Shown piece by piece: positions 7,132 through 13,712 of a stretch of DNA of 21,984 bases. Within the stretch, counting starts at the first letter, position 1; each line of letters starts with the position of its first letter. The notes below the pieces were generated by a model. That model saw only the letters and a list, made by a program, of their open reading frames with translations, made no database searches and was not told the origin of the DNA. The DNA comes from a virus. Both the position numbers and the translations under genes were made by a program. The DNA is taken from positions 1 to 21,984 of the IMG/VR virus record IMGVR_UViG_3300031227_003906; one strand, written 5' to 3'.

Positions 7132-7271
7132 TTTACCTCCCTTCCATGATTGTCTTTAAAGTTAATTAATTGTTTTAATATTATTTCTAATTCTTTAGTT
7201 GATTTAAATTTCCAGGATTCACCATCTATGTTTAATCTCCATTCACCTTGAAACATTTTTATTGATATCAT
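7119..7271 (-). CDS. small hypothetical protein (50 aa)
   Basis: The protein begins MISIKMFQGEWRLNIDGESW and ends NHGREVKWQE. The first half looks like a short beta-meander (hydrophobic and aromatic residues alternating) and the second half is a helix, KSTKELEIILKQLINF. Its ATG overlaps the stop of the membrane-protein gene (ATGA), and its tail overlaps the next gene by 13 bases. The ribosome site of that next gene is contained in the Gly-Arg-Glu-Val codons of this one. Function is unknown; the compact overlaps are the main evidence that it is translated. Confidence 0.55.
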   Translation of the reverse strand: MISIKMFQGEWRLNIDGESWKFKSTKELEIILKQLINFKDNHGREVKWQE

Positions 7272-7429
7272 TTTGTTGTAATTAGTGTAAATAGAATTAA
7301 TATAACAAAATAAATTGTTAGTTCTACTACATAAGCTAATAAATTAAACCAAAAACTCATAAAAGGTTGTCCATTAAATATTAATGCAAATAGGTTTGCT
7401 ACTAATAATATTGTACTAATTGCCACCAT
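7268..7429 (-). CDS. small two-helix membrane protein (53 aa)
   Basis: The protein has two hydrophobic helices, about residues 3-18 (AISTILLVANLFALIF) and 30-51 (LLAYVVELTIYFVILILFTL). They are joined by a short NGQPFMSFWFN loop with Trp and Phe, and the protein ends ITTK. It would sit in the host membrane. The ATG overlaps the previous stop (TAATG) and its stop overlaps the next ATG (ATGA). Small two-helix proteins in tailed viruses are often holins or membrane disruptors, but no lysis enzyme is visible nearby. Archaeal viruses often lack classic holins, so that role is only a possibility. Confidence 0.6.
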   Translation of the reverse strand: MVAISTILLVANLFALIFNGQPFMSFWFNLLAYVVELTIYFVILILFTLITTK

Positions 7430-7728
7430 TAAATTACACCTGCTGGAGATTCTACTCCCTCTTTAAGTTGTCTTTCCATTTCTTTAATTGTGTTATTCTT
7501 TTCAGTTATCATGTCTGAGATTTGTTTTAATGTTTTTTCATCTGCTTCATCCTTTCTAGTTCTTAATGTTGTTCTCCATCTATCATCAAATTCTCTTAAG
7601 TATTTTTCTTTTTCTTTTAGGTCTTTATTATATTCTAGGCTTTCAGTTAATTCAACAACATCTATTGTTAATCTAAACATTCCTTTATTTGTTAGTTCCT
7701 TTTCTGTATCGTCTAATTGTCTTTTCAT
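7429..7728 (-). CDS. coiled-coil protein of unknown function (99 aa)
   Basis: Almost entirely helical and highly charged, starting MKRQLDDTEKELTNKGMFR. Residues about 30-90 carry heptad-like Leu, Ile and Met spacing between Glu and Lys (for example ITEKNNTIKEMERQLKEG). This suggests a dimeric or oligomeric coiled coil, similar in style to small phage scaffold or chaperone-like proteins. The ATG overlaps the upstream stop (ATGA) and the stop overlaps the next start (TAATG). No catalytic motif is seen, and I cannot name the family. Confidence 0.6.
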   Translation of the reverse strand: MKRQLDDTEKELTNKGMFRLTIDVVELTESLEYNKDLKEKEKYLREFDDRWRTTLRTRKDEADEKTLKQISDMITEKNNTIKEMERQLKEGVESPAGVI

Positions 7729-8024
7729 ATTAAATCTTTACCTACAAGTTTATCTATCATTTCATATAAGTCTTCAACATCAGGAGTAAAGCTTGGTGTT
7801 TGGTTAAAAAATCCAGCTTTAATCTCTGCTTTCAACAACTTAATAAATTCTTTAACCTCTTGTTTTCTAAATACTTCATCATCTTCACTACCTGCATAAT
7901 CTCCTTCCCTTATAGCTTCTTCACTTAAATTAAACTCAGGTAACTTTCCACAGTTTGTTGTTAAATCTAATTCTTCATTTGACATTGCATCATCCTCTAC
8001 AAAGTGGTGAGATTCTTTTGTCAT
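7725..8024 (-). CDS. acidic hypothetical protein (99 aa)
   Basis: A strongly acidic protein starting MTKESHHFVEDDAMSNEELD, with one Cys (TTNCGKLPEF) and a helical second half (VFRKQEVKEFIKLLKAEIKA, then VEDLYEMIDKLVGKDLI). The start is clear: GAGGTG lies five bases before ATG 8024 and the start overlaps the previous stop. The net negative charge could suit a DNA-mimic or regulatory role, but nothing specific supports that. It is part of a chain of overlapping small genes that begins at the promoter near 8220. Confidence 0.6.
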   Translation of the reverse strand: MTKESHHFVEDDAMSNEELDLTTNCGKLPEFNLSEEAIREGDYAGSEDDEVFRKQEVKEFIKLLKAEIKAGFFNQTPSFTPDVEDLYEMIDKLVGKDLI

Positions 8025-8185
8025 AGAAACACCTCATCTGTTAATTTAATTTGTTCATCAATTATCATTCTACAAAATTCATCTGGTTTAAAATCTGGAA
8101 ATTTATTAAAGAATTCTACTTGTCTAAAATGAAATCCAATGCATCTTTGCACTATTTTCTCCCTTGGTTCTACTTTTCTTCCCAT
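8021..8185 (-). CDS. small hypothetical protein, first gene of the small-gene operon (54 aa)
   Basis: The protein begins MGRKVEPREKIVQRCIGFHF and ends DEQIKLTDEVFL, mixing a basic N-terminus with an acidic C-terminus. The FFNKFPDFKPDEFCRMIIDE stretch looks helical. It is the first gene after a promoter-like element at 8211-8233 and has no ribosome site, so the message may be nearly leaderless. The stop overlaps the next ATG. A first-position small protein may be regulatory, for example a helix-turn-helix remnant, but no motif is strong enough to say so. Confidence 0.55.
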   Translation of the reverse strand: MGRKVEPREKIVQRCIGFHFRQVEFFNKFPDFKPDEFCRMIIDEQIKLTDEVFL

Positions 8186-8210
8186 ATGCAAGTTAATTAC
8201 TTAATTAGAG

Positions 8211-8233
8211 TACTTAAATGTTTCTATAAGTTA
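8211..8233 (-). promoter_or_regulatory. BRE/TATA-like promoter downstream of the glycan cassette
   Basis: On the minus strand it reads TAACTTATAGAAACATTT and then AAGTA. AGAAAC would be the BRE, and TTTAAGTA the TATA box, centred about 29 bases before ATG 8185. That predicts a transcript with a leader of only about four bases. The first 18 bases are identical to the element in front of the 18916-19134 gene, where the same spacing logic gives a leaderless start. It overlaps the stop of the 64-residue gene. Confidence 0.55.
8216..8233. repeat. 18-base direct repeat, copy 1 (of two)
   Basis: Plus strand AAATGTTTCTATAAGTTA, identical to 19161-19178 and in the same orientation. Both copies lie in promoter position before the first gene of a transcription unit, and between them is the whole glycan cassette. 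Confidence 0.75.
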
Positions 8234-8418
8234 ATATGCTTCTTTCCTTGACATATTTGCTTGTTTAAACTAGCTTTCTGCTCCGGAGTTAAACTTCTTT
8301 GAAAATTAAGAACAGCACTTTGTTCAATTGATATAATCTCTTTAGATTGAATTGTTATTTGTTTTATCCAACTTTCCTCTAAATCAATTCTACTATTTTT
8401 TTGGCTGTCTTCTGCCAT
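8224..8418 (-). CDS. small hypothetical protein at the end of the glycan cassette (64 aa)
   Basis: A helical, charged protein starting MAEDSQKNSRIDLEESWIKQ, with a later FQRSLTPEQKASLNKQI segment. Its ATG lies 40 bases inside the C-terminal codons of the split GT4 gene, in another frame, and no ribosome site is obvious. This lowers confidence in the start, although translational coupling is possible. The stop (TAG) overlaps the promoter-like repeat. I do not recognise the family, and it has no sugar- or methyl-transfer motifs, so its link to the cassette is by position only. Confidence 0.45.
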   Translation of the reverse strand: MAEDSQKNSRIDLEESWIKQITIQSKEIISIEQSAVLNFQRSLTPEQKASLNKQICQGKKHINL

Positions 8419-8987
8419 GTAAAATTATTGGCAGTTTTAATTGCCTCCTCTTTTCTACTCTTTAAATTTGATTGCGTTGCTGTTCTTAGTTTTAATTTTA
8501 ATTCTTCTATGTTTGGGGTCAACCATTTGATTCCCTCATATTGTAATTCGTGTTTAACTTCTTCTAGTTCTCCACTTATTATCCATCCATTTGTGTTATC
8601 AACAAAATCAGTTTGTCCTCCAAAGTCTGTAGTGATTACTGGTTTACCACAAGCCATTGCTTCTATCATTGGTATTCCAAAAGACTCTGCTCTAGTTGGA
8701 CACACAAATACATCAGAGTTATTATAGAGTTTAACTAGGTCTGAATAATTGTAGTTGTTTACATCAAATATAATCTTTGGTCCATCCTCATTGTAACCTA
8801 AATCTTTTAGTATTTGTTCTACATTTGGGATTCCATAAGCTGGATTAATCTTAACTAATAATTCTACATTCTCTTCTTTTGTAAATTCTTCTATAAAAGC
8901 TTTAATCAAATACTGAGTCCCTCCACGGTCTTCAAGATTACGAAATCCCTTATTAGCCAAAAAAACAAACGGTTTTTCAGATTTCAT
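8379..8987 (-). CDS. GT4 glycosyltransferase, C-terminal (nucleotide-sugar-binding) half of a split gene
   Basis: A 202-residue protein that forms the C-terminal Rossmann domain of a GT-B fold GT4 enzyme. It begins close to the domain boundary (MKSEKPFVFLANKGFRN) and carries the donor-binding core: CPTRAESFGIPMIEAMACGK, with the E-x7-E pair at Glu101 and Glu109. The acceptor-binding N-terminal domain is a separate gene at 9602-10083, and the homing endonuclease gene at 8977-9600 lies between. A ribosome site GGAG about ten bases before ATG 8987, inside the endonuclease tail, lets this half be translated alone. The two halves could reassemble as a split enzyme; whether they do is unknown. Confidence 0.85.
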   Translation of the reverse strand: MKSEKPFVFLANKGFRNLEDRGGTQYLIKAFIEEFTKEENVELLVKINPAYGIPNVEQILKDLGYNEDGPKIIFDVNNYNYSDLVKLYNNSDVFVCPTRAESFGIPMIEAMACGKPVITTDFGGQTDFVDNTNGWIISGELEEVKHELQYEGIKWLTPNIEELKLKLRTATQSNLKSRKEEAIKTANNFTWQKTAKKIVELI

Positions 8988-9600
8988 ATTCTATACTCTC
9001 CATAATTCCATCTAAGATTCCCTGATGTATTTTATAATTCTTATCTAAAAAACTTAATGCTTTTATCCTAAGAACTGTAAATCCTTGCTCTTCTAGTTCT
9101 GCAGTTCTTACTAAATCCATTGCTTTAGTTTTTGGTCTATTATGCCAATATTCTCCATCAATCTCTATAACAAGTTTTGGTTCAATAAAAATATCACATT
9201 GATAAGCATGTTTGATTTCTTTCATATACCTATGTTTTTTAAATTTGATTTTTCGTTTAGTAAGTTCTTGTTGTATTAGTTTTTCATGTTGGCTTTCATA
9301 AACTCTTTTTTGTTTTGCTCTTGCTGTTTTGATTTTCTCTCTATATTCTGGATTTTCTTTAAATAATCTCTTAATAGATTTGCTTATATTTTTTCTAGTT
9401 TCTAAAGATACTATTCTCCCTTTACCTCCAGAACCATTAGTATTTCCTTTTAGTGCAATTTTATTCTTTTCACTTATCTTTCTAGCCCTTTCAGGATTTT
9501 CAGAAATTCTTTTTACAATTGCATTAGTCTGACTAGTTAAACCTTTATTCCAGGGGATTGTTCCTTTACTTGGTGCCATAATTAAATCAATTGATTGCAT
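8977..9600 (-). CDS. Vsr-like (EDxHD-type) homing endonuclease inserted in a GT4 gene
   Basis: A 207-residue protein (200 if it starts at Met8). The N-terminus has a PSKGTIPWNKGL motif of the NUMOD3 type, a DNA-binding module of homing endonucleases. A Lys-rich helical region follows. Residues about 105-180 are a Vsr-related nuclease: HEKLIQQELTKRKIKFKKHR, then CDIFIEPKLVIEIDGEYWHN with Asp136, Glu146, Asp148 and His153, then LEEQGFTVLRIKAL. This matches the family that includes I-Bth0305I. It would cut an allele lacking the insertion and promote its own copying. It fills almost the whole gap between the two GT4 halves, leaving no room for a ribozyme. The stop overlaps the next start by 11 bases. 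Confidence 0.85.
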   Translation of the reverse strand: MQSIDLIMAPSKGTIPWNKGLTSQTNAIVKRISENPERARKISEKNKIALKGNTNGSGGKGRIVSLETRKNISKSIKRLFKENPEYREKIKTARAKQKRVYESQHEKLIQQELTKRKIKFKKHRYMKEIKHAYQCDIFIEPKLVIEIDGEYWHNRPKTKAMDLVRTAELEEQGFTVLRIKALSFLDKNYKIHQGILDGIMESIEYEI

Positions 9601-9601
9601 A

Positions 9602-10083
9602 TTATAAACCTTTCTCTATTGGATAAAACTTATCTAAATCTACGCCATGAGGCATTACTTTTACTTTGTCCCAAAACTCTTTATCTGGTTTGTGGTTTAA
9701 ATCTTTTTCTCCACCTTCCCAATAAGATTTCTCTAGTGCTTCATAAGTGTGTTTGCTTGGTACAAATATAAATTCTATTTCTGGATTAAGACACTCTTCT
9801 AAATAACAGTCTGGTATTTTGTCTCCTTCCCAAACTAAGAATACCCAGTTTCTTTTTGCATTGGTGTGTAGTTTCCAGTTTAATGGATTTGTTATTATTA
9901 GATTTATTTCTCCTGGTTTCCTTTTAATCATTTCGAGCTCTTTATCATTTACCATTCTTTCCCAACCTTGAACTAATCCTGTTTGTAAACTAACCTCAGT
10001 TTCATCTGCTAAGGCATTAGCTAGTTCTCTTGTGTGAATTTCATAACCTGAACTGCCTAGAAAATTTCCAATAATATTAATCA
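9602..10083 (-). CDS. GT4 glycosyltransferase, N-terminal (acceptor-side) half of a split gene
   Basis: A 160-residue protein equal to the N-terminal Rossmann domain of a GT4 enzyme. It starts MINIIGNFLGSSGYEIHTRE (the glycine-rich first loop) and ends after MPHGVDLDKFYPIEKGL. In complete GT4 enzymes the PHGVD-x-D-x-F segment lies just before the C-terminal domain; the full-length neighbour at 17678-18913 has PHGVDTDVFYRL there. The stop follows two or three residues later, where the endonuclease gene begins. The start has a strong GAGGAGG site. Sequence elements look intact up to the break, so this is a clean split, not a decayed gene. Confidence 0.85.
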
Positions 10084-10151
10084 TGGTTCCTCCTCAAATG
10101 AGGATAAATGTCAAATTCTTTTTCACATGTATAACAAATTGTGTTTATCAT
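10077..10151 (-). CDS. 24-residue zinc-finger-like micro-protein
   Basis: A very short reading frame: MINTICYTCEKEF then DIYPHLRRNHD. It has CYTC and PHLRRNH, giving a C-x2-C-x8-H-x4-H pattern that resembles a shortened C2H2 zinc finger. The ATG overlaps the stop of the cytidylyltransferase gene (ATGA), and its tail overlaps the GT4 N-half start. The GAGGAGG ribosome site of that gene lies within the codons for Leu-Arg-Arg. The overlaps and the metal-binding pattern argue for expression, but a chance frame at this size cannot be excluded. Confidence 0.4.
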   Translation of the reverse strand: MINTICYTCEKEFDIYPHLRRNHD

Positions 10152-10603
10152 TCTTCACCTAATCCTGTAAAATCTCTTGAGCTTCTTATCTTTGCACCCA
10201 ATCCATCCACTAATCTGATTCCTAATTCTTGGCATACTTGTTTTTCAGGAATCTCATCGGAAAATCTATCTCCACCTTTTGCAAAGATGTCTGGTTGTAA
10301 TGCCTCTAATGTTTTACAGACTGATTCATCCGTGTCAATACTTGTAACTACTCTGTCTACTCCTTTAATACTTTGCATGATTTTCTTTCTTTCTTCTTCT
10401 GGCATAAATGACTTTCCTTTTTTGAGAATGCATTGCTCATCAGTATTTAGTATGATTACTAGCTCGTCTGCTAGTTTACTTGCTAATTTAATTCCTTCCA
10501 AATGTCCAACGTGCAATGGGTCAAAGTAACCACTAAATGCAACTACACTAGATTTGTTTCTTTCATTAGCTCTTGTTTGCTTAGCTTTTCTGACGTAAAC
10601 CAT
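10148..10603 (-). CDS. cytidylyltransferase-like nucleotidyltransferase (TagD/RfaE-C type)
   Basis: A 151-residue enzyme of the HxGH nucleotidyltransferase fold that would join a nucleotide to a sugar- or glycerol-phosphate. The core starts at GYFDPLHVGHLEGIKLASKL, with His31 and His34 in HVGH. ADELVIILNTDEQC follows, then FMPEEERKKIMQSI, then LQPDIFAKGGDR, which resembles the KGGD segment of RfaE C-terminal domains. The SSRDF motif near the end fits the (I/S)SST-like position of these enzymes. The start at 10603 has a GGAGG site about ten bases upstream and overlaps the GT2 gene by 61 bases. The exact substrate (glycerol 3-phosphate, heptose 1-phosphate or other) cannot be told from sequence. 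It likely supplies an activated donor to the glycosyltransferases around it. Confidence 0.82.
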   Translation of the reverse strand: MVYVRKAKQTRANERNKSSVVAFSGYFDPLHVGHLEGIKLASKLADELVIILNTDEQCILKKGKSFMPEEERKKIMQSIKGVDRVVTSIDTDESVCKTLEALQPDIFAKGGDRFSDEIPEKQVCQELGIRLVDGLGAKIRSSRDFTGLGEE

Positions 10604-11403
10604 TTTTTTAGTTCCTCCTTATTTTCTTTAGTAAACTTCTCGAATTGTTCTTGATTAAATTGAGTCATGTTTTGAGTTGGTCTCTCTCCACCGCTTGGAG
10701 TCATCTGATGATAATTTATTGCACCTAAATCTACTCCTATTTTGAATCCACTCATTATTGCTTTGTAACTAAATATTTGTTCTTCACGGAAACCATGATT
10801 GCTTAATGGTGTTGGATAGTATTTTACTTTCTCGTGTACTTCTCTTTTAATTAATGCACATGAACGAAAGTGGTGTGCTGGCAATACTAAAGCTTCAGTG
10901 TATTCCATTCCACAATCATCACCATTTAAAATGTGTTTTCCATCTTCATCTAAAACAACTTTATTTACTATTCCATTTAAAAATTTAGGATTTCTTCTAA
11001 ATGTTGGCACATGCATTGCCACTGTTACACCGGAGGCTATATCAAAATTCTTTAAAACATCATGCAATCTTTCAAGGTAATCAGGTTCTAGAATAACATC
11101 ATCATCCACTCTTAAAAAATAATCATAATCTTTTTCCATTGCCCAGTCCACTATTGTTTGTCTAGCTCTGCTTACGCCATTTACAAAATCTGTTCTCTTA
11201 ATAAACACCTTGTGGCCTTCTAGTTTTAATCTATTTATCACACAATTAAAGAAATGGTAATTAGTTAGAGGTGTCCCAGAGCAGTCGTCTAAGATATAAA
11301 TATCGTAATCACTATTGGTTTGTGTTCTGAGACTTTGAAGTAATAAAGATATTTCTGTTGGTCTATCTCTTACATTAATTAGTATTGCTGTTTTATTTTC
11401 CAT
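10543..11403 (-). CDS. GT2-family glycosyltransferase (A)
   Basis: A 286-residue single-domain GT-A enzyme. It starts with the family N-terminus (MENKTAILINVRDRPTEISL), has YDIYILDDCSGT as the nucleotide-binding strand, and has a metal-binding motif FLRVDDDVILEPDYLE with Asp100-Asp102. The later YYPTPLSNHGFREEQIFSYK region would hold the catalytic-base area, then DLGAINYHQMTPSGG. A long helical tail rich in Glu and Lys closes the protein. The enzyme would transfer a sugar from a nucleotide donor to an unknown acceptor. It overlaps the upstream GT2 by 25 bases and the cytidylyltransferase by 61 bases. No transmembrane helix is present, so it is cytosolic or peripheral. Confidence 0.85.
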   Translation of the reverse strand: MENKTAILINVRDRPTEISLLLQSLRTQTNSDYDIYILDDCSGTPLTNYHFFNCVINRLKLEGHKVFIKRTDFVNGVSRARQTIVDWAMEKDYDYFLRVDDDVILEPDYLERLHDVLKNFDIASGVTVAMHVPTFRRNPKFLNGIVNKVVLDEDGKHILNGDDCGMEYTEALVLPAHHFRSCALIKREVHEKVKYYPTPLSNHGFREEQIFSYKAIMSGFKIGVDLGAINYHQMTPSGGERPTQNMTQFNQEQFEKFTKENKEELKKWFTSEKLSKQELMKETNLV

Positions 11404-12047
11404 TTTTCTTGAAAGTATTTAGCATGAGCTTTTTTGATTTCTTCTGCAGCCATTGGGTGTTCTTTCTTTCTATGATGGTCTACCCAGTAATCTATTTGAT
11501 AAATATTTAATCCTGCATTTTGAACTCTGTAAGAATAATCAATGTCATCTCCTTGTCCTGGATTAAAGTTTTCATCAAACAAACCAACCTCATTAATTAC
11601 TCTCATTGGCATATACATATTCCAAGTTCCTGCCCAATGTAATCCATCTAAATAATCTGGACCAGAAACTCCACCTCCACTAAGACCTATAACTTGTCCA
11701 CATAATTCATTCTTACCAACCTCTGCAAATGTTTGTAACCAATCTCTTTCATATAATTTAAAGTGTATTACATCATCTTGAGTAAAATATACACCTTCAC
11801 ATCCTAATTCTTTTGCTCTTTTAATTCCATAATTCATTGCATCAATATAACCATTGCATTCTATGTGATGAGCTTCTACTTGTTCAAATTGTTCTGCCCA
11901 TAAGTCTGCATTTTCTTTAGTTCCATCAGTACTTCCGTTTTCTACTATAATTAATTTGTAAGGATAATTCGTAGTATGAACTAAGCTTTTAATTGCATAT
12001 TTAAAACTCTCTCCGCCATTTCTTGTTGGTAATATAATTCCTATCAT
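11379..12047 (-). CDS. GT2-family glycosyltransferase (B)
   Basis: A 222-residue GT-A enzyme starting MIGIILPTRNGGESFKYAIK, with LIIVENGSTDGT as the usual early motif and VYFTQDDVIHF carrying the metal-binding Asp91-Asp92. A rhamnosyltransferase-like VGLFDENFNPGQGDDIDYSY region follows, where Asp-Asp is typical of the GT2 catalytic base. It is compact and apparently complete. The start has GGAGG five to seven bases upstream and overlaps the epimerase stop by four bases. It follows the epimerase directly, so it may use the epimerised sugar, though this is an inference from gene order. Confidence 0.85.
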   Translation of the reverse strand: MIGIILPTRNGGESFKYAIKSLVHTTNYPYKLIIVENGSTDGTKENADLWAEQFEQVEAHHIECNGYIDAMNYGIKRAKELGCEGVYFTQDDVIHFKLYERDWLQTFAEVGKNELCGQVIGLSGGGVSGPDYLDGLHWAGTWNMYMPMRVINEVGLFDENFNPGQGDDIDYSYRVQNAGLNIYQIDYWVDHHRKKEHPMAAEEIKKAHAKYFQEKWKIKQQY

Positions 12048-13096
12048 TTTTTAGCCTCCACAATTTCAGCAATCATTTCTTTTAATCCTTTTGTTACTTT
12101 CCAACTTGGATAATCTTTCATAAATTTATTAGGATTACAATAAAAACATATGTGGTCTCCCATTCTATTTTTATCCTCATAAGCATAATTCAATTGAATT
12201 CCATGTTCTTCTTTTAGAATGTCAATTACTTCTAATATTGAAATTGTGTTATTTTTTCCTGGACCTAAATTATATACTTCTCCATGTTTTGGATTCTTGT
12301 AGAAATGATATAATGCATTTACTACGTCATAGCTATGAATCTGGTCTCTTACTTGTTTTCCACCATAACCAAAAATAGTGTAGGGTTTACTTTGCACTGC
12401 ACACTCAATAATATAATTCAAAAATCCATGAAGTTCTACTGCTGAATGTTGTGGTCCAGTTAAACATCCTGGTCTAAATATTCCAATGTTTAGATTAAAG
12501 TATCTACCATATTCTTGACATGCTATGTCCGCTGCAGCTTTACTTGCTCCAAAAAGACTATGAGTGCATTGGTCAATACTAAATCTTTCATCTATCCCCT
12601 CACTAGTTACACCAATCAAGTCTTGTCCTGCTGCATAGTCATATCTTTTTTCCATCTCAACTAGATTAGCTTTGTTTGGATTATCTCCATACACTTTACT
12701 GGTGGAAGTATAAACAAACACTCCTTTACTAGAGTGTAATCTAAAGGCTTCTAACATATTGAAAGTAGCAACTGCATTAACATCAAAATCTGTAAACGGT
12801 TCTTTTACTGCCCAATCGTGAGCAGGTTGTGCTGCTGCATGAATTATTAAATCAAATGGTCCTTCTTCTTCCATAAACGCTAATAATCTTTCTCTTTCTC
12901 TTAAATCAAAATAATAATTAGTAAATTTATTAAATTTGTTTAAAGCAACTAAATTCATAGAAGTATCTCCTTTTTCTCCAAAGAAATACTTTCTCATGTT
13001 GTTATCTATTCCTAATACCTCTGCTCCTTTCTCAAGAAAGAATCTACATGCCTCTGAACCAATCAATCCTCCTGAACCTGTAACTAATACTTTCAT
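12044..13096 (-). CDS. NAD-dependent NDP-sugar epimerase/dehydratase (CDP-tyvelose/paratose 2-epimerase-like)
   Basis: A 350-residue extended short-chain dehydrogenase/reductase. The Rossmann motif VTGSGGLIGSEACRFF (TGxxGxxG at residues 6-13) binds NAD. HAAAQPAHDWAVKEP and TSTSKVYGDNPN (Thr130, Ser131, Thr132) resemble the CDP-tyvelose and CDP-paratose epimerase branch, as do FGASKAAAD and GCLTGPQHSAVELHGF. The normal YxxxK motif reads FGASK, so Phe182 stands where the catalytic Tyr is usual and Lys186 is kept. The enzyme would change the stereochemistry of a nucleotide sugar. The start has GGGAGG upstream and overlaps the small Cys-rich gene by four bases. The precise substrate is not determined. 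Confidence 0.85.
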   Translation of the reverse strand: MKVLVTGSGGLIGSEACRFFLEKGAEVLGIDNNMRKYFFGEKGDTSMNLVALNKFNKFTNYYFDLRERERLLAFMEEEGPFDLIIHAAAQPAHDWAVKEPFTDFDVNAVATFNMLEAFRLHSSKGVFVYTSTSKVYGDNPNKANLVEMEKRYDYAAGQDLIGVTSEGIDERFSIDQCTHSLFGASKAAADIACQEYGRYFNLNIGIFRPGCLTGPQHSAVELHGFLNYIIECAVQSKPYTIFGYGGKQVRDQIHSYDVVNALYHFYKNPKHGEVYNLGPGKNNTISILEVIDILKEEHGIQLNYAYEDKNRMGDHICFYCNPNKFMKDYPSWKVTKGLKEMIAEIVEAKK

Positions 13097-13257
13097 TTTA
13101 CCTCCCTTGGTTTATTACCTAATGTGGTGTAATATTCGCATCTAACATCATAACCAGTGCAGTGGTTACATGTTTTTTTAAATCCTTCTGGCTCTTTATT
13201 GTATTTTCTTATATCCTCATTTACTATTTCTTTCCACTCACAAATTGTTTCTAACAT
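13093..13257 (-). CDS. small cysteine-rich protein (54 aa)
   Basis: Starts MLETICEWKEIVNEDIRKYN and has CNHCTGYDVRC later, giving Cys6, Cys30, Cys33 and Cys40 with His32. It ends GNKPREVK. The Cys pattern could hold one metal or an iron-sulfur cluster. The ATG overlaps the stop of the methyltransferase (ATGTTAG) and follows a TTGGAGG site; its own stop is ATGA with the epimerase start. It was missed by ordinary length cut-offs. It has no recognised family. Position between methyltransferases and the epimerase suggests an accessory to the glycan pathway. Confidence 0.6.
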   Translation of the reverse strand: MLETICEWKEIVNEDIRKYNKEPEGFKKTCNHCTGYDVRCEYYTTLGNKPREVK

Positions 13258-13712
13258 TTTACCTCCAATACAAAGTGTAGTTCTTTTCCATATCTTTTAT
13301 CAGTATCAATTTCTGTTCCTACATCTACAACTTTTGATGAAATTAATCTAAATTCATAACCAGTTTCTTGAGGTATATTCCAATCTGTAAAAAACACTGC
13401 ACTTTTCTCATTCCAAAAAGATTTGTGTTCTGGAAAATTCATTAAGCCATCTCCAACTGGTACAACAATACTTATTTTTGTTTTATCTTTACACACTCTC
13501 CACATCTCTTTGATTACAAATTGAATATCATCTGGACCAATGTGTTCTAAACAATGCTCTGTGTAGATTTCATCAACTGAATTATCATCAAAAGGTAACC
13601 CTCTAGTGATGTCTCTTTTCATGTCTGTTTTCCAAAAGCTAGTTAAGTCTATGTTTATCCATCCATCCATATATTTCCTTCCGCTTCCCAGGTGTAATTT
13701 TCTTTTATCCAT
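13251..13712 (-). CDS. SAM-dependent methyltransferase-like protein, tandem copy 2
   Basis: A 153-residue class I methyltransferase-type domain: KLHLGSGRKYMDGWINIDL is the glycine-rich SAM-binding loop with the acidic end of strand beta-2. LPFDDNSVDEIYTEHCLEHI follows, then the MWRVCKDKTKISIVVPVGDG strand. It is shorter than a full class I fold and lacks extra substrate domains. It is clearly related to the gene just upstream (13713-14153), sharing the LxLGSG, NIDL/NID, VLEH/CLEH, RVC and PVG/PIG landmarks, so the pair arose by duplication. The acceptor is unknown; in this cassette a sugar hydroxyl or carboxyl is plausible. Confidence 0.75.
   Translation of the reverse strand: MDKRKLHLGSGRKYMDGWINIDLTSFWKTDMKRDITRGLPFDDNSVDEIYTEHCLEHIGPDDIQFVIKEMWRVCKDKTKISIVVPVGDGLMNFPEHKSFWNEKSAVFFTDWNIPQETGYEFRLISSKVVDVGTEIDTDKRYGKELHFVLEVKC

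Noticed and set aside
8977-9600. Group I intron or intein between the GT4 halves
   Set aside because: The insertion is nearly all endonuclease coding sequence with fewer than about 20 other bases, too little for a group I core. The frame is closed by a stop at the N-half end and there are no intein splice-site residues.
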